Of a DNA stretch of 64,000 nucleotides, positions 1 through 8,982 are shown piece by piece. Both the position numbers and the translations under genes were made by a program. This DNA is from Planctomycetaceae bacterium (lineage in GTDB: Bacteria; Planctomycetota; Phycisphaerae; Phycisphaerales; SM1A02). Location: NCBI GenBank assembly GCA_947490615.1, contig CANLHK010000001.1:248001-312000 (forward strand), given 5' to 3'. The notes below the pieces were generated by a model. That model did no database searches. It was not told the DNA's origin and was given only the letters and a program-made list of their open reading frames with translations. The first letter of the stretch is position 1, and the number at the start of each line of letters is the position of its first letter.

Positions 1-1
1 G

Positions 2-571
2 ATTCGCACCATCAACGCGCCATGGGGACTCGGGATCGGTGCGCGCAAGATCACCGTGTCAACCGTGGGACTTCCCGCGGCGATCCGCAAGCTCTGCACG
101 CTTGAGATTCCCGTGACGCTCGCGCTTTCGTTGCACGCTCCCTTTGATGAGTTGCGACGCAGCATCATTCCGTGGGCGGAATACTCCACCATCGAAGAGT
201 TGCTCGATGCCTGTCAGGAGTGGTTCGTCAAGACCGGCCGCGAGATCACCCTCGAGTACATCTTGCTTGGCGGCGTGAACGATCGCTTCGAACACGCGGA
301 AGAGCTCGCCCGACTTGCGCGAAGCATGCGCGCCAATGTGAACCTCATTCGCTACAACGAGGTCAAGGGCTTGCCCTTCCTGCGCCCGACCAACGAAGAT
401 GTGCGGCTCTTTCAGGAGACGCTGCGCGAGCGCGGCGCAAACAGCCATATCCGCGCCAGTCGTGGGCGCGACATTGCTGCGGCCTGCGGGCAACTTCGTC
501 ATGAAGCGCAGCATGAGACGCAGCAAGGCAGCGCGCCCGCGCGCTCAGAGTCCCTCGACTCCCGCGCGTAG
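2..571 (+). CDS. rlmN: 23S rRNA (adenine2503-C2)-methyltransferase RlmN, 3' part
   Basis: Radical-SAM enzyme that methylates C2 of A2503 in 23S rRNA, and of A37 in some tRNAs in characterised members. Only the C-terminal ~190 residues are inside the window; the frame is open to the left edge, so the CxxxCxxC iron-sulfur motif is outside. Visible family signatures are INAPWGLGIGARKITVSTVG near the edge, LALSLHAP, and RGRDIAAACGQL near the C-terminus, which contains the conserved methyl-carrying cysteine. A short low-complexity tail follows this motif. The 3' end overlaps the convergent IOR-like gene by 27 bp. Identification is firm; the start cannot be seen. Confidence 0.95.
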   Translation: MRTINAPWGLGIGARKITVSTVGLPAAIRKLCTLEIPVTLALSLHAPFDELRRSIIPWAEYSTIEELLDACQEWFVKTGREITLEYILLGGVNDRFEHAEELARLARSMRANVNLIRYNEVKGLPFLRPTNEDVRLFQETLRERGANSHIRASRGRDIAAACGQLRHEAQHETQQGSAPARSESLDSRA

Positions 572-3500
572 TTCGGCAGCCGTGAGCGACCGCAGCCCGC
601 CGTCACCCGCAAGCATCGCAAAGCGACGCATGCACATCGCCCAGTGCGCGGGATCACTCTCGAATCCTTGCGACGCGCGTTCAACGAGAGAGCTGGCGTA
701 GGCGCGGATTTCTTGCGCGCGAACCTCTCCGCGCAGCGACCACGGCACCAACGGACGGACAAGGCGCACGACTTCCGCGGGCCAATCGCTGGAACGGAAG
801 TCGAAGCGGAATCGCGTGGCTCCCGCGAGAAACTCGAACCGACTCAGAAACCGTCGCTTGAGCGTGTCGCCGTGCGAACTTCGAACGCCGAGGCGTTCCC
901 GCACGCGACGGCGCTGCTCCAAGCTCGTCGACATCGAGAGCACATAGAGAATGTCGCGCACCAACAGCGCATCGGCGAGCGGCTCGCTGGCGCACAGGGC
1001 GAGACTTCCGCTCGGATCGGCGCGCAACAGTGCCGCCACTTGCCGCTCATACACACGCATCATGCGGGTTCCGCCCCACACAATCGCGCGATGCAGTGCC
1101 GTGACGACCGCACGGGTGGCGCGGTCGTTGGTCTCACTCTCACCATGCCGCGCAAACGCCGCGATCATTCCTGACGCGCTCAGCGCGAAGCGTTGCGCGC
1201 GACGCCGACCACCAAAGCGCTCGCGCACGAGTTCGAGGGCGAGTCGACGCACCAATCGCTCGTGCGATTCACCTTCTTCCACCATGCGCCGCGTCACGCC
1301 TCCACTGGCCAAGCGACGCCCAAAATGAAACGCCTCGACCGTGCGTCCAGTACCGAGCGACTCGGCACGACGCACCGCACCCTCGATGGCGTCGAGCGAG
1401 ACTGGGATGAGCCCCCGCTGAAAGGCCAGCCCGAGCAAGGCCACATCGACGAGTCGCTCCGAAAGCAGATTCGTTCGGCACAGCGCAGCAAAGTCATCGG
1501 TCACCGAGTGCGTCGTCTGCGCCGCGCGATCGATGGCACTCTGCAAGAGCGCGCACGCAGCGAGATCGGCGTCATTGAACTGGTCTTCAAGCGGACCTGT
1601 GTTCGCCACAATCGCCGTGCGTCCGCGGGAAGCCACGCGCAACGCTGGATCTGGACCAAGGGCGCGCAGCGTCTCAACCGCATCCACGCCGATCACGAGA
1701 TCCGCCTCGCCATAGGGAATCGCGCCCGTGCGCGGCGCGCGCGGTTCGGCACCGCGCAAACGCACGAAGAGCAATTGCGACCACGCGCGTCGGCCGCGTC
1801 CACAGGGTTCATCACTCGTACGACTCTCAACGCGATAGCCCATCGCCCGACCAGCGTCCGCGAGAATGCGCGCGACGACTCCAGGCGCTGCTGTGCGGAA
1901 ACCCGCCAGATGGACGCGGTAAACGCCTTGCTCGCCATGCAGAGGCCTTGGTGGCGCGAGCCCCATCGGCGCGCGAGAGTACGCCGTGATCGGCGGCTTG
2001 AGTCGCACCACTTCCACCTGTTCGAAGATCGCCCGCGCGCAGAACTGAAATCCCTCGATCCGCGTGCCGAGATCTTCCCGCGTGAAGTTCCCTTGAATCG
2101 GCGTCGCGCCCTCTTCTTCGGCTTCGTCGAGCAATCCCGCGAGTGACGGTGGACGAATCTCGCAGGCGATGTCGGCGTTCCACACCAACCGTTGCTGCGG
2201 TTGGTAGCCGAGCCGATCGCGTTCGACAAAGCTGCGCTCGATGCCCTCGGCATCGAGACGCGCGGGCGGTCCATCGGCGAGCACGAGCACGGTGACGGGC
2301 GCGGACTCCAACGCGACGGCCTCGAGGATCTGCTCACGCACCGCGGCGCGATCGTTCACATCGACCTTCCGCACTCGCACACGCCCACTCGCACCTATGG
2401 GAATGGCGGCGTCCGCGAGCCGAAGGAGGTCCGCCTCGCCGCCGCCGACATCGAGTGCAAGGAGAACCCGCCGTGATGGATCGCGCGCTGCTTGCGCAAC
2501 GGCCTCTCGGCCTTCGCGCGTGAATCGCTGCTGCGAGAAGAGCTCCACGGCGACGACGCCCGCACCATCGCTGCGCGGTGGAAGCGCGTCGATGGCCAGC
2601 CGTCGCACCCGCGGATCGCCTTCAACAAGATCAGGACGCGCGCGCAACTCTTGGTCAATCTCGACGAGCATCTGCTGCATCGATCGCATCGCGCTTCCCA
2701 CGCCCAACTGCGCATCGCGCGATGGGATCGCAAGGGACTCCAGTGTGGCGTCGGGCTCTTCCAACCGTGTCGCGACGGCGAGTGATGGCCGCACCGCGTG
2801 CAAAAGATGGATGATCTTGCGCACGAGGATCGACGGATTGCACGCGTCGTTGCGCAACAACTTCTGCGCGGGCGTTGTTCCATCGCGCGCGGCGGGGAGC
2901 TCGTGGAAGTGGAGTTCAGGAAGTCGCGCGGCACGACGGCGCATCGATTCAATCGCCGCCAAGATCCCTGGTGCAGCGGCTCCTGGCCGCGCCTCCAACA
3001 CCACGGCTTGCTGCACTCGATCAAGAAGGCGCTGCAGTGGTGCCTCGTCGACGGGCGAGACCAATCCGAGGCGGAGCACCGGAACGCGACCGTCCAGAGC
3101 AAGCTCTTCAAGCACATGCGCGAGTGCGCGCTCGCAGACGCCGACAGCGATAAAGCCCACGACTTCGCGCTCACCAGGACTCGGCAGGCTCGTGATTGGA
3201 TTGAGTTCCAATCGACGGGCCACCCGCAAGAGGTCTCCCGTGTCCGCCGCACGCGCGCCCGCGCGCAGTCGCCGCTGCAAGATCAACTCGTCGACATTGC
3301 TCACCACACGATTGGGCCGCGCGAGAATCGTGTCACTCGAATTGAGCAACGACGCATGCGCGATGATCGCCACCGGAGCAGAGCCCGCGCGACTGAGCCG
3401 CAACGCCTGCTCGATCGCATCGCGGAGGCTTGAGAGATCGGCGGGCTCAAGCACCGGCAAACCGGCATCAATCGCGAGGCGACGCGGGCAGAGCATCGGC

Positions 3501-3916
3501 TCCAAGATCGGATCATCTTCAAGGATGATCGCGAGGCCCTGTTCTGGATCACGCCACGCCGACGCCGCCGCACGCAATGCCTCCACGGCGTAAACGAGAT
3601 CAGTCGCGGGCACCACCGCCACACCGCTGCGACCAGCGCGAACTGCGCCTAACGCTAAAGAGACCGCGCGCGCACCGTCGCCGCCGAGGAGCACTTCCGT
3701 CTGATGGCGCGCGAGGAGCTTTGCCATCGCCTCTCCGTGCATCACCCGTGCAAAACCCGCAAAGCGCGCGGAAGTCTGCGGCGCCGCCACGACTCCAACC
3801 GGCACCAGCGACTCCAAGGCGCCCTTCAGGATCGCCTCGCACGCATCCACGAGCACTGGCCCATCCGCCGCATGGAGCGGCGTCGCGGGCGCAGAAGAAA
3901 CAGTCGAAGGAAGCAC
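545..3916 (-). CDS. Fused indolepyruvate ferredoxin oxidoreductase-like protein (possibly degenerate)
   Basis: Large protein of ~1123 aa resembling fused-subunit indolepyruvate:ferredoxin oxidoreductases, which decarboxylate aryl-pyruvates to acyl-CoA using TPP and ferredoxin. The N-terminal third follows the PFOR domain I plan (DACEAILKGALES, then LLGGDGARAVSLAL), followed by a transketolase-C-like segment ending in QQAVVLEARPG, a short remnant of the TPP domain, a gamma domain, and an IOR-type C-terminus (LGLAFQRGLIPVSLDAIEGA). I find no CxxCxxC ferredoxin cluster, no AMTGGQ-like TPP loop and no YPGTPS motif (VAAPQTS stands in its place), so activity is doubtful. The frame stays open to 4243 but would overrun the divergent HAD gene; a GTG at 3916 just before the first conserved block is the likely start. 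Family assignment is by pattern; substrate unknown. Confidence 0.7.
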   Translation of the reverse strand: MLPSTVSSAPATPLHAADGPVLVDACEAILKGALESLVPVGVVAAPQTSARFAGFARVMHGEAMAKLLARHQTEVLLGGDGARAVSLALGAVRAGRSGVAVVPATDLVYAVEALRAAASAWRDPEQGLAIILEDDPILEPMLCPRRLAIDAGLPVLEPADLSSLRDAIEQALRLSRAGSAPVAIIAHASLLNSSDTILARPNRVVSNVDELILQRRLRAGARAADTGDLLRVARRLELNPITSLPSPGEREVVGFIAVGVCERALAHVLEELALDGRVPVLRLGLVSPVDEAPLQRLLDRVQQAVVLEARPGAAAPGILAAIESMRRRAARLPELHFHELPAARDGTTPAQKLLRNDACNPSILVRKIIHLLHAVRPSLAVATRLEEPDATLESLAIPSRDAQLGVGSAMRSMQQMLVEIDQELRARPDLVEGDPRVRRLAIDALPPRSDGAGVVAVELFSQQRFTREGREAVAQAARDPSRRVLLALDVGGGEADLLRLADAAIPIGASGRVRVRKVDVNDRAAVREQILEAVALESAPVTVLVLADGPPARLDAEGIERSFVERDRLGYQPQQRLVWNADIACEIRPPSLAGLLDEAEEEGATPIQGNFTREDLGTRIEGFQFCARAIFEQVEVVRLKPPITAYSRAPMGLAPPRPLHGEQGVYRVHLAGFRTAAPGVVARILADAGRAMGYRVESRTSDEPCGRGRRAWSQLLFVRLRGAEPRAPRTGAIPYGEADLVIGVDAVETLRALGPDPALRVASRGRTAIVANTGPLEDQFNDADLAACALLQSAIDRAAQTTHSVTDDFAALCRTNLLSERLVDVALLGLAFQRGLIPVSLDAIEGAVRRAESLGTGRTVEAFHFGRRLASGGVTRRMVEEGESHERLVRRLALELVRERFGGRRRAQRFALSASGMIAAFARHGESETNDRATRAVVTALHRAIVWGGTRMMRVYERQVAALLRADPSGSLALCASEPLADALLVRDILYVLSMSTSLEQRRRVRERLGVRSSHGDTLKRRFLSRFEFLAGATRFRFDFRSSDWPAEVVRLVRPLVPWSLRGEVRAQEIRAYASSLVERASQGFESDPAHWAMCMRRFAMLAGDGGLRSLTAAELRAGVEGL

Positions 3917-4024
3917 GAGGACACGATACGGCGTGAGGCACTCCTTCGCACCGCGCCACGCCGTGCAGCACCGCGCCGCGTCGCGCGCGAGGGCGCCGCG
4001 CACAGTGTGTGCGTGTATCCTCCA

Positions 4025-4891
4025 ATGGTGCGCTACAAGCTCCTCGTCACCGACCTTGACGGAACACTGCTCAATCGCCAAGGCGCCGTGAGCGCACGCA
4101 ATCTCGAAGCGATTCGACGGCTGCAAGACGCGGGTATCGAGGTCATCCCCGCGACGGGCCGATCGCTGCGCGAGTGCGATCACATCCTCGACCACATCAA
4201 CCACACTGGACACGCCATCACCGCGGGTGGATCGCTCGTCCACGACGCGCGCGATGGGTCGGTCGTCCTGCGCCGTGCGCTTGCGTCAGAGCTCGTACAC
4301 GGAGTCACCGAGATCCTCGCCAAGCACGGACACCTTGCTCACCTCCTGCAAGATCACACCGCGGCGGGCATCGACTACCTCATGATCGGCGACCAGCCCT
4401 TCGACCCCGCTACCCAGTGGTGGTTTGACCATCTTCCCGTGCAGTACCGCCGCCTCGCGTCCCTTCAAGAGCATGGCGCCGCCGAGCACACCGTGCGAGT
4501 CGGGACCATTGCGCTCGGCAACACCCTCGGACCCGTTGTGGCGGCCGTGGAACGCGCGTTTGGCGAGTTTGTGGCGGTGCAACACTGGTCTGCCCTGACC
4601 GCCGAGCAGGCCATCGGGAGCGAAACCCACCTCCTCGAGACCTTCAGTCGGAAGGTAAACAAATGGACCGCGATCGAGGCCCTGTGCGCCCAATACGGCA
4701 TTGACCCCGCCCAGACGGCTGCGATCGGCGACGGGCTCAATGATCTCGAAATGATCAGGGAGGCTGGCCTCGGGATTGCCATGGAGAACGCCGACCCGCG
4801 GATCACCGCCGTGTCCAAGGCGCAAGGTGGTCACCACGACCGCGATGGCTTTGCGCAGGCGGCTGAACTCCTACTTCAGCTCAATCGCTGA
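4025..4891 (+). CDS. Cof-type HAD-superfamily phosphatase
   Basis: Cytosolic HAD hydrolase of 288 aa in the Cof/YbiV-like (type IIB cap) subgroup; such enzymes dephosphorylate sugar phosphates, nucleotides or cofactor intermediates. Motif I is DLDGTLL (residues ~7-13, nucleophile and acid/base aspartates), motif II is the T of ATGRS, a lysine lies near residue 217, and motif IV is GDGLND (~235-240). Length is normal for the family. The ATG at 4025 is chosen because the protein begins five residues before motif I; the frame is open further upstream but lacks conservation there. It is divergent from the IOR-like gene with ~108 bp between starts. Substrate not predictable. Confidence 0.9.
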   Translation: MVRYKLLVTDLDGTLLNRQGAVSARNLEAIRRLQDAGIEVIPATGRSLRECDHILDHINHTGHAITAGGSLVHDARDGSVVLRRALASELVHGVTEILAKHGHLAHLLQDHTAAGIDYLMIGDQPFDPATQWWFDHLPVQYRRLASLQEHGAAEHTVRVGTIALGNTLGPVVAAVERAFGEFVAVQHWSALTAEQAIGSETHLLETFSRKVNKWTAIEALCAQYGIDPAQTAAIGDGLNDLEMIREAGLGIAMENADPRITAVSKAQGGHHDRDGFAQAAELLLQLNR

Positions 4892-5036
4892 ATTCGGACT
4901 TGCATCGCTTCAGGCGCGCTTTAGGCTTTCGAGATCAGTGACCGCGTGCTGCGAGGCATGAGGTCAGACCGCACTTGATCCGTTCTGGACCCTTCTGGAA
5001 CCCCTGCCAAACCTCTGCCGTTACTACGGAGCCTTC

Positions 5037-6224
5037 ATGCACGAAGCACCGAGTGGGCACGCGATCGCGAACCGTGTTGGAGCTCCTGCTCCCGTTTCGC
5101 CAACTCCAATTCCAATTCTCAGTTCTGGTCTTCTCTCGCCGTCGCCGCAGCGAGACTCGCTTGGCAACAGCAGCGGAAACGGCATCGCGTCGATCGATTC
5201 GAGTTCACTCGCGACCATGCTTCGCCCGATGCTCGAAGCCGAACTCGAACGCGCCACAGGCGAGCGTGTCGACGAACTCGTCTTCTTCCGCACCGAGTGG
5301 CAGCGCGGCGGCGCCGCAACGGGCCGCGCGCGCACGGCGCGTCACGACCTCGTGGTGAAGTTGCCCGTGAATGATGCGGAACTCCGCTGGTTTCGCAGGC
5401 TCGGCGCCGAAGATCCCGATGAGCGTCAGCCCGTCGCACGACTGATCGCCAGTGGCGAACACCTCGGCGGATTCGACCTCGCCTGGATCGCCCTCGAACG
5501 ACTTCCGCGCGGTCCGGTCCTCCGCGACCTGAACGGCAGCGGCATCCAACGACTCGCAGAAGCCTCGGCGCGATTCTCACTCGCGGCCGCGGCCTTCGAG
5601 GTCGACCGCGATCCAACCATCGAGGACTGGAACGCACTGCTCCATACCGCGATTGACGCCGTGCGCGATCGCCGCCTCGACCATCGACAAGTGTGGAACC
5701 AATTGCTCAAGCAAGTCGTGCGTGATGTCGAACCTCTCGCGACACTGTGGGACCACCGTGAACCGATCGAGTGGATCCACGGTGATCTCCATCCTGGCAA
5801 CGGACTCTTGCGAAGCGCCGAGCCAAACGCACCGATCATCCTCATCGACCTCGCCAATGTGCGCGCTGGTCATTGGCTCGAGGATGCGATCTACCTCGAG
5901 CGACTTCTCTGGACGCGCGCGGACCTGCTCAAGAGCGGCCGTCCACTTCGGGTGATCGCGGAGGCGCGCCGCGCCGTGGGCCTTTCGCTTGGGCCTGACT
6001 GGGACCGACTGGCCCGCGCCCGCCGCATCCTGCTCGCGGCGACCGCTCCCGCCTTTCTTCGAAGCGAAGGAAGCCCGAGTTTCCTCGCGGCCTGCATCGG
6101 TCAGCTTGAGCGCAATCTGCGCGAGATCGGGCCGCTGAAGGGAAGCCGTGCCGCATCGAGCGGCACGCCGCCCGCGGATTCTCGGAAGCGCGCCGCGCCC
6201 AAGCCAGAGTCCGATCCCACCTAA
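5037..6224 (+). CDS. Aminoglycoside phosphotransferase-fold kinase
   Basis: Protein of 395 aa with an APH/choline-kinase fold. The Brenner motif WIHGDLHPGN (~245-254) supplies the catalytic Asp and metal-binding Asn, and ILIDLANVRAGHWLEDAIYLE follows as the equivalent of the metal-binding D motif plus its downstream helix. LVVKLP (~100-105) fits the ATP-anchoring lysine strand. The first ~60 residues are low complexity and an internal ATG at 5217 could be the true start. The last ~30 residues are a Ser/Pro/Lys-rich tail. Family members range from antibiotic kinases to small-molecule kinases; a housekeeping role is more likely here because there are no resistance or mobile genes nearby. Substrate unknown. 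Confidence 0.8.
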   Translation: MHEAPSGHAIANRVGAPAPVSPTPIPILSSGLLSPSPQRDSLGNSSGNGIASIDSSSLATMLRPMLEAELERATGERVDELVFFRTEWQRGGAATGRARTARHDLVVKLPVNDAELRWFRRLGAEDPDERQPVARLIASGEHLGGFDLAWIALERLPRGPVLRDLNGSGIQRLAEASARFSLAAAAFEVDRDPTIEDWNALLHTAIDAVRDRRLDHRQVWNQLLKQVVRDVEPLATLWDHREPIEWIHGDLHPGNGLLRSAEPNAPIILIDLANVRAGHWLEDAIYLERLLWTRADLLKSGRPLRVIAEARRAVGLSLGPDWDRLARARRILLAATAPAFLRSEGSPSFLAACIGQLERNLREIGPLKGSRAASSGTPPADSRKRAAPKPESDPT

Positions 6225-6320
6225 CTCCGTCGAACCTGCCGAAACGCGCGCGGGGCTCTCTCGGAACGCGACGAATTGCCTCCGACGCGCCGCGCGAGGA
6301 ACCGATAGATTCCCTCCTCT

Positions 6321-7184
6321 ATGTCCTCGCTCAACTCTGACAAGAAGCGCCTGAACCAAGTCCAGACCCAGGACCTCACCGAGAGCCGTCTCAACGACGA
6401 CTTCGTGTACTGGCTGAAGAAGCACGGCATGAACACGCTGCTGGTGGTGCTCATGGCCGCCTGCGCGATGCTCGGCTTCAACTACTGGCAGCGCAAGAAT
6501 GTCGACAAGACTTCGCAGGCGTGGTCGGACCTGATGAGCGCCACTCTGCCCGAGGCCTTTGAGCAGGTCGCCAAGGATCACGCCGATGTGCCGCAAGCCG
6601 CCATGATGGCGCTCCTGCGCGCAGCCGACCTGCGTCTTCTTCGCCTGCAGAGTGGTGTGTTGAGCGCCGCCGAAGGAACTACGCCCGCTGTCGTTCTCGA
6701 CGAGGCTGGCCGCAAGATTGCGCAAGACGCAGCCGACGAGGATTACTCGCGCGCGTCAGAGATCGCCGTCCAACTCGCTGGCGGAAAGCGCGATCAAGCT
6801 GCGCTCGTCGTGCTTCAGTCGCTCTTTGGTCGAGCGGCCGTCGCTGAGAGCCGCGGCGACCTTGACGCAAGCGCGAAATTGCTCGCCGAAGCAGAGACGG
6901 TCGCTGGTGAAGACTGGGCGCCCATTGCCAAGCTCGCCAAGGCGCGCATCGAAGGGCTGACCACGCTCGCGGTCGCAACCACCCTTCCCAAGAACGCTGA
7001 TCTTCCTGCCCCAGCGCCGATTCCTGGTGCGACTGCGCCAGGATCTTCCGTCCCAGGCTCCTCTCCTGGTGCAGCGCAGGGCATCGCTGATGATCTCTTC
7101 CAGAACATCATCAACGAGCAGCAGAAGCAGAACGCTGCCCCCGCTCCTGCACCCGCGCCCGCACCCGCACCCGCACCGAAGTAA
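6321..7184 (+). CDS. Single-pass membrane protein with TPR/YfgM-like region and Ala-Pro tail
   Basis: 287 aa. A basic N-terminus is followed by one membrane helix (roughly residues 37-53, NTLLVVLMAACAMLGFNYW), then a helical region with TPR_21/YfgM-like spacing (AWSDLMSATLPEAFEQVAKD and following). The last ~60 residues are rich in Ala and Pro and end in a pure Ala-Pro repeat before a final Lys. In YfgM/BamD-like proteins such an arrangement serves as a periplasmic scaffold; that function is only an analogy here. It lies 24 bp upstream of the pseudouridine synthase gene on the same strand and may be co-transcribed with it. Confidence 0.65.
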   Translation: MSSLNSDKKRLNQVQTQDLTESRLNDDFVYWLKKHGMNTLLVVLMAACAMLGFNYWQRKNVDKTSQAWSDLMSATLPEAFEQVAKDHADVPQAAMMALLRAADLRLLRLQSGVLSAAEGTTPAVVLDEAGRKIAQDAADEDYSRASEIAVQLAGGKRDQAALVVLQSLFGRAAVAESRGDLDASAKLLAEAETVAGEDWAPIAKLAKARIEGLTTLAVATTLPKNADLPAPAPIPGATAPGSSVPGSSPGAAQGIADDLFQNIINEQQKQNAAPAPAPAPAPAPAPK

Positions 7185-7208
7185 AGCTTTCGGGCGCGAA
7201 AGATCCGC

Positions 7209-8381
7209 ATGAACGACGCACCCGACGAGCGCTCCGACCGCACCGCGGCGTTGCTTGGCGCTGGCGGAGCGATCGATCGCGACGCGCTCTTCGCGCTCTA
7301 CGAAGAGAACGCGGGCAAAGACGACGAGTCGCCCGTCACCGTCGAGTTTGAGTTGCTGAAGGATCTCGAGAAGCGACTCGACCGTTACCTCGTCGATCGC
7401 GTGCCCTTTCTCTCGCGGACGCAGATCCAGCGACTCATCGACGAAGAGGCGATCACCGTCAACGGCCGCGTGCCGAAGTCCTCAACCAAGTTGCGCAAGG
7501 GCGATCGCATCGTCGCGGCGCTGCCGCCGCCGCCATCGGGCACGATTCAGCCCGAAGATATTCCGCTTGATGTGCTGTTCGAAGACGACGCGATCATCGT
7601 GGTGAACAAGCCCGCTGGCCTCATCGTGCATCCGGCGCGCAGTCACAAGTCGGGCACGCTGGTCAACGCGTTGGCGTGGCGATTCAAGTACATCTCAGGC
7701 GGCGAACTCTCGAAGCTCGGTGAGGAATACGCGCGGCCTGGCGTGGTGCATCGTCTTGACAAGCACACCTCCGGCGCGATCGTGAGCGCCAAGAACGACA
7801 CCGCGCACTGGAGACTCGGCAAGCAATTTGAGATGCGCCGCACCGACAAGCGCTACCTCGCGTTGGTGCACGGCAGTCCTGAAAAGGATGTCGAAACCAT
7901 CGATCTTCCGCTGGGCAAACATCCCGCGATCAAAGAGAAGTACGCGGTGCGCTTTGATGAGACAGGCAAGCAATCGCTCACCATCGCCCGCGTCCGTGAG
8001 CGCTATGTCGGCACTGATGGCGAACGCTACAGCCTCGTCGAACTCGAACTCAAGACGGGGCGGACCCATCAGATTCGCGTGCATCTCTCGTATCTCGGCA
8101 TGCCCATCGTGGGCGATGACATGTACGGCGGCCGCCATTCGTCCGAGCGAATGTTCGGTGGATCGTCCGACACGATGCTGTTGACTCGGCAAGCACTCCA
8201 CGCCACAACGCTGGGATTCAAGCATCCGATGACCGAGATCCCGATGCACTTCACGGCGCCCATCGCTGCGGATATTCGACGGGCCATCACGCTGCTGCGC
8301 GAGACGACGCAAAGCGCCAACGCAACGATCGAAGTTCGCGCGCCAGGCGCCACGATCGACCTCAACGCTGCGGGACTCTGA
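7209..8381 (+). CDS. RluA-family 23S rRNA/tRNA pseudouridine synthase
   Basis: 390 aa. An N-terminal extension of ~50 residues precedes an S4 RNA-binding domain (LEKRLDRYLVDRVPFLSRTQ to KLRKGDRIVAALP, ~55-112) and then the RluA catalytic domain, with IVVNKPAGLIVHPA and the catalytic-Asp motif HRLDKHTSGA (~181-190), RTHQIRVHLSYLGMPIVGDD and a C-terminal FTAPI strand. This domain order is that of RluC/RluD, which make pseudouridines in 23S rRNA; which sites are modified cannot be told from sequence alone. Start at ATG 7209 gives a slightly long acidic N-terminus. Confidence 0.92.
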   Translation: MNDAPDERSDRTAALLGAGGAIDRDALFALYEENAGKDDESPVTVEFELLKDLEKRLDRYLVDRVPFLSRTQIQRLIDEEAITVNGRVPKSSTKLRKGDRIVAALPPPPSGTIQPEDIPLDVLFEDDAIIVVNKPAGLIVHPARSHKSGTLVNALAWRFKYISGGELSKLGEEYARPGVVHRLDKHTSGAIVSAKNDTAHWRLGKQFEMRRTDKRYLALVHGSPEKDVETIDLPLGKHPAIKEKYAVRFDETGKQSLTIARVRERYVGTDGERYSLVELELKTGRTHQIRVHLSYLGMPIVGDDMYGGRHSSERMFGGSSDTMLLTRQALHATTLGFKHPMTEIPMHFTAPIAADIRRAITLLRETTQSANATIEVRAPGATIDLNAAGL

Positions 8382-8398
8382 GTGCACGACCGCACGCG

Positions 8399-8932
8399 TC
8401 ACTCGCCCTCGTCGTCATCGACCAGCGCGTAGAACCCGCCGCCTGTGTTCTTCAATCGTCCCGCCGCCACGAGCGCGTGCCACACCGAGGTCGGATAGTC
8501 GCGCGGCGCTTCAAGCGCATCGATGTCGCTCTTCTTGCCGCTTGTCATCGGTCCAACGCCAAGCCGTGACTCCGCATCGAGCCTTGCGTAACGGAGCCGC
8601 TTCCGAAACGTTTTCATCGCTGCGCGCAGGATCTCGGGGTCAATCGCAGCCACCACTGGTACGGGGGCCGCGACGACCTCTTCGATCACCTCGCCTGAAA
8701 GCCAACGGACCAGATCGGCGAGTCCCGCAACATCGCGGTTGGCGACGAGTCGCATGATCACGGCTGGTTGGACCTTGGCCTTGAGCAACACCTTGTGCAT
8801 CGCGCCCCAGCGCGGCCCTGCTTCGGCCGCGCCAGCTGATTGCACGAGGCTCGCGTGCGAAACGATCTCCGCAAGAAGCGATGGCGCGAGCGGCGCGGGA
8901 CGCGTTCCAAACCGTGAGTTCACCTCAGTCAT
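8399..8932 (-). CDS. Conserved-looking hypothetical protein
   Basis: 177 aa, no family recognised. The middle contains a Pro/Ala/Val-rich linker (VAAPVPVVAAIDPEILRAA) between two helical segments, then a basic helix (MKTFRKRLRYARLDAESRLG) and an acidic C-terminus ending in DDDEGE. The segment YPTSVWHALVAAGRLKNTGGGFYAL looks like a small winged-helix or hairpin element. No signal peptide or membrane segment. Codon use matches the neighbours, and the frame is long and uninterrupted with an ATG start, so I regard it as real. It is convergent with the pseudouridine synthase gene and divergent from the pullulanase. Confidence 0.65.
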   Translation of the reverse strand: MTEVNSRFGTRPAPLAPSLLAEIVSHASLVQSAGAAEAGPRWGAMHKVLLKAKVQPAVIMRLVANRDVAGLADLVRWLSGEVIEEVVAAPVPVVAAIDPEILRAAMKTFRKRLRYARLDAESRLGVGPMTSGKKSDIDALEAPRDYPTSVWHALVAAGRLKNTGGGFYALVDDDEGE

Positions 8933-8982
8933 GCACGAAGAGTACCGTTCGCTGCCGTAGTGCCAACCAGTACACTCGAACG

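Noticed and set aside
59-526. 155-codon minus-strand open frame inside rlmN
   Set aside because: Antisense shadow of a well-conserved gene in a GC-rich genome; no domain of its own.
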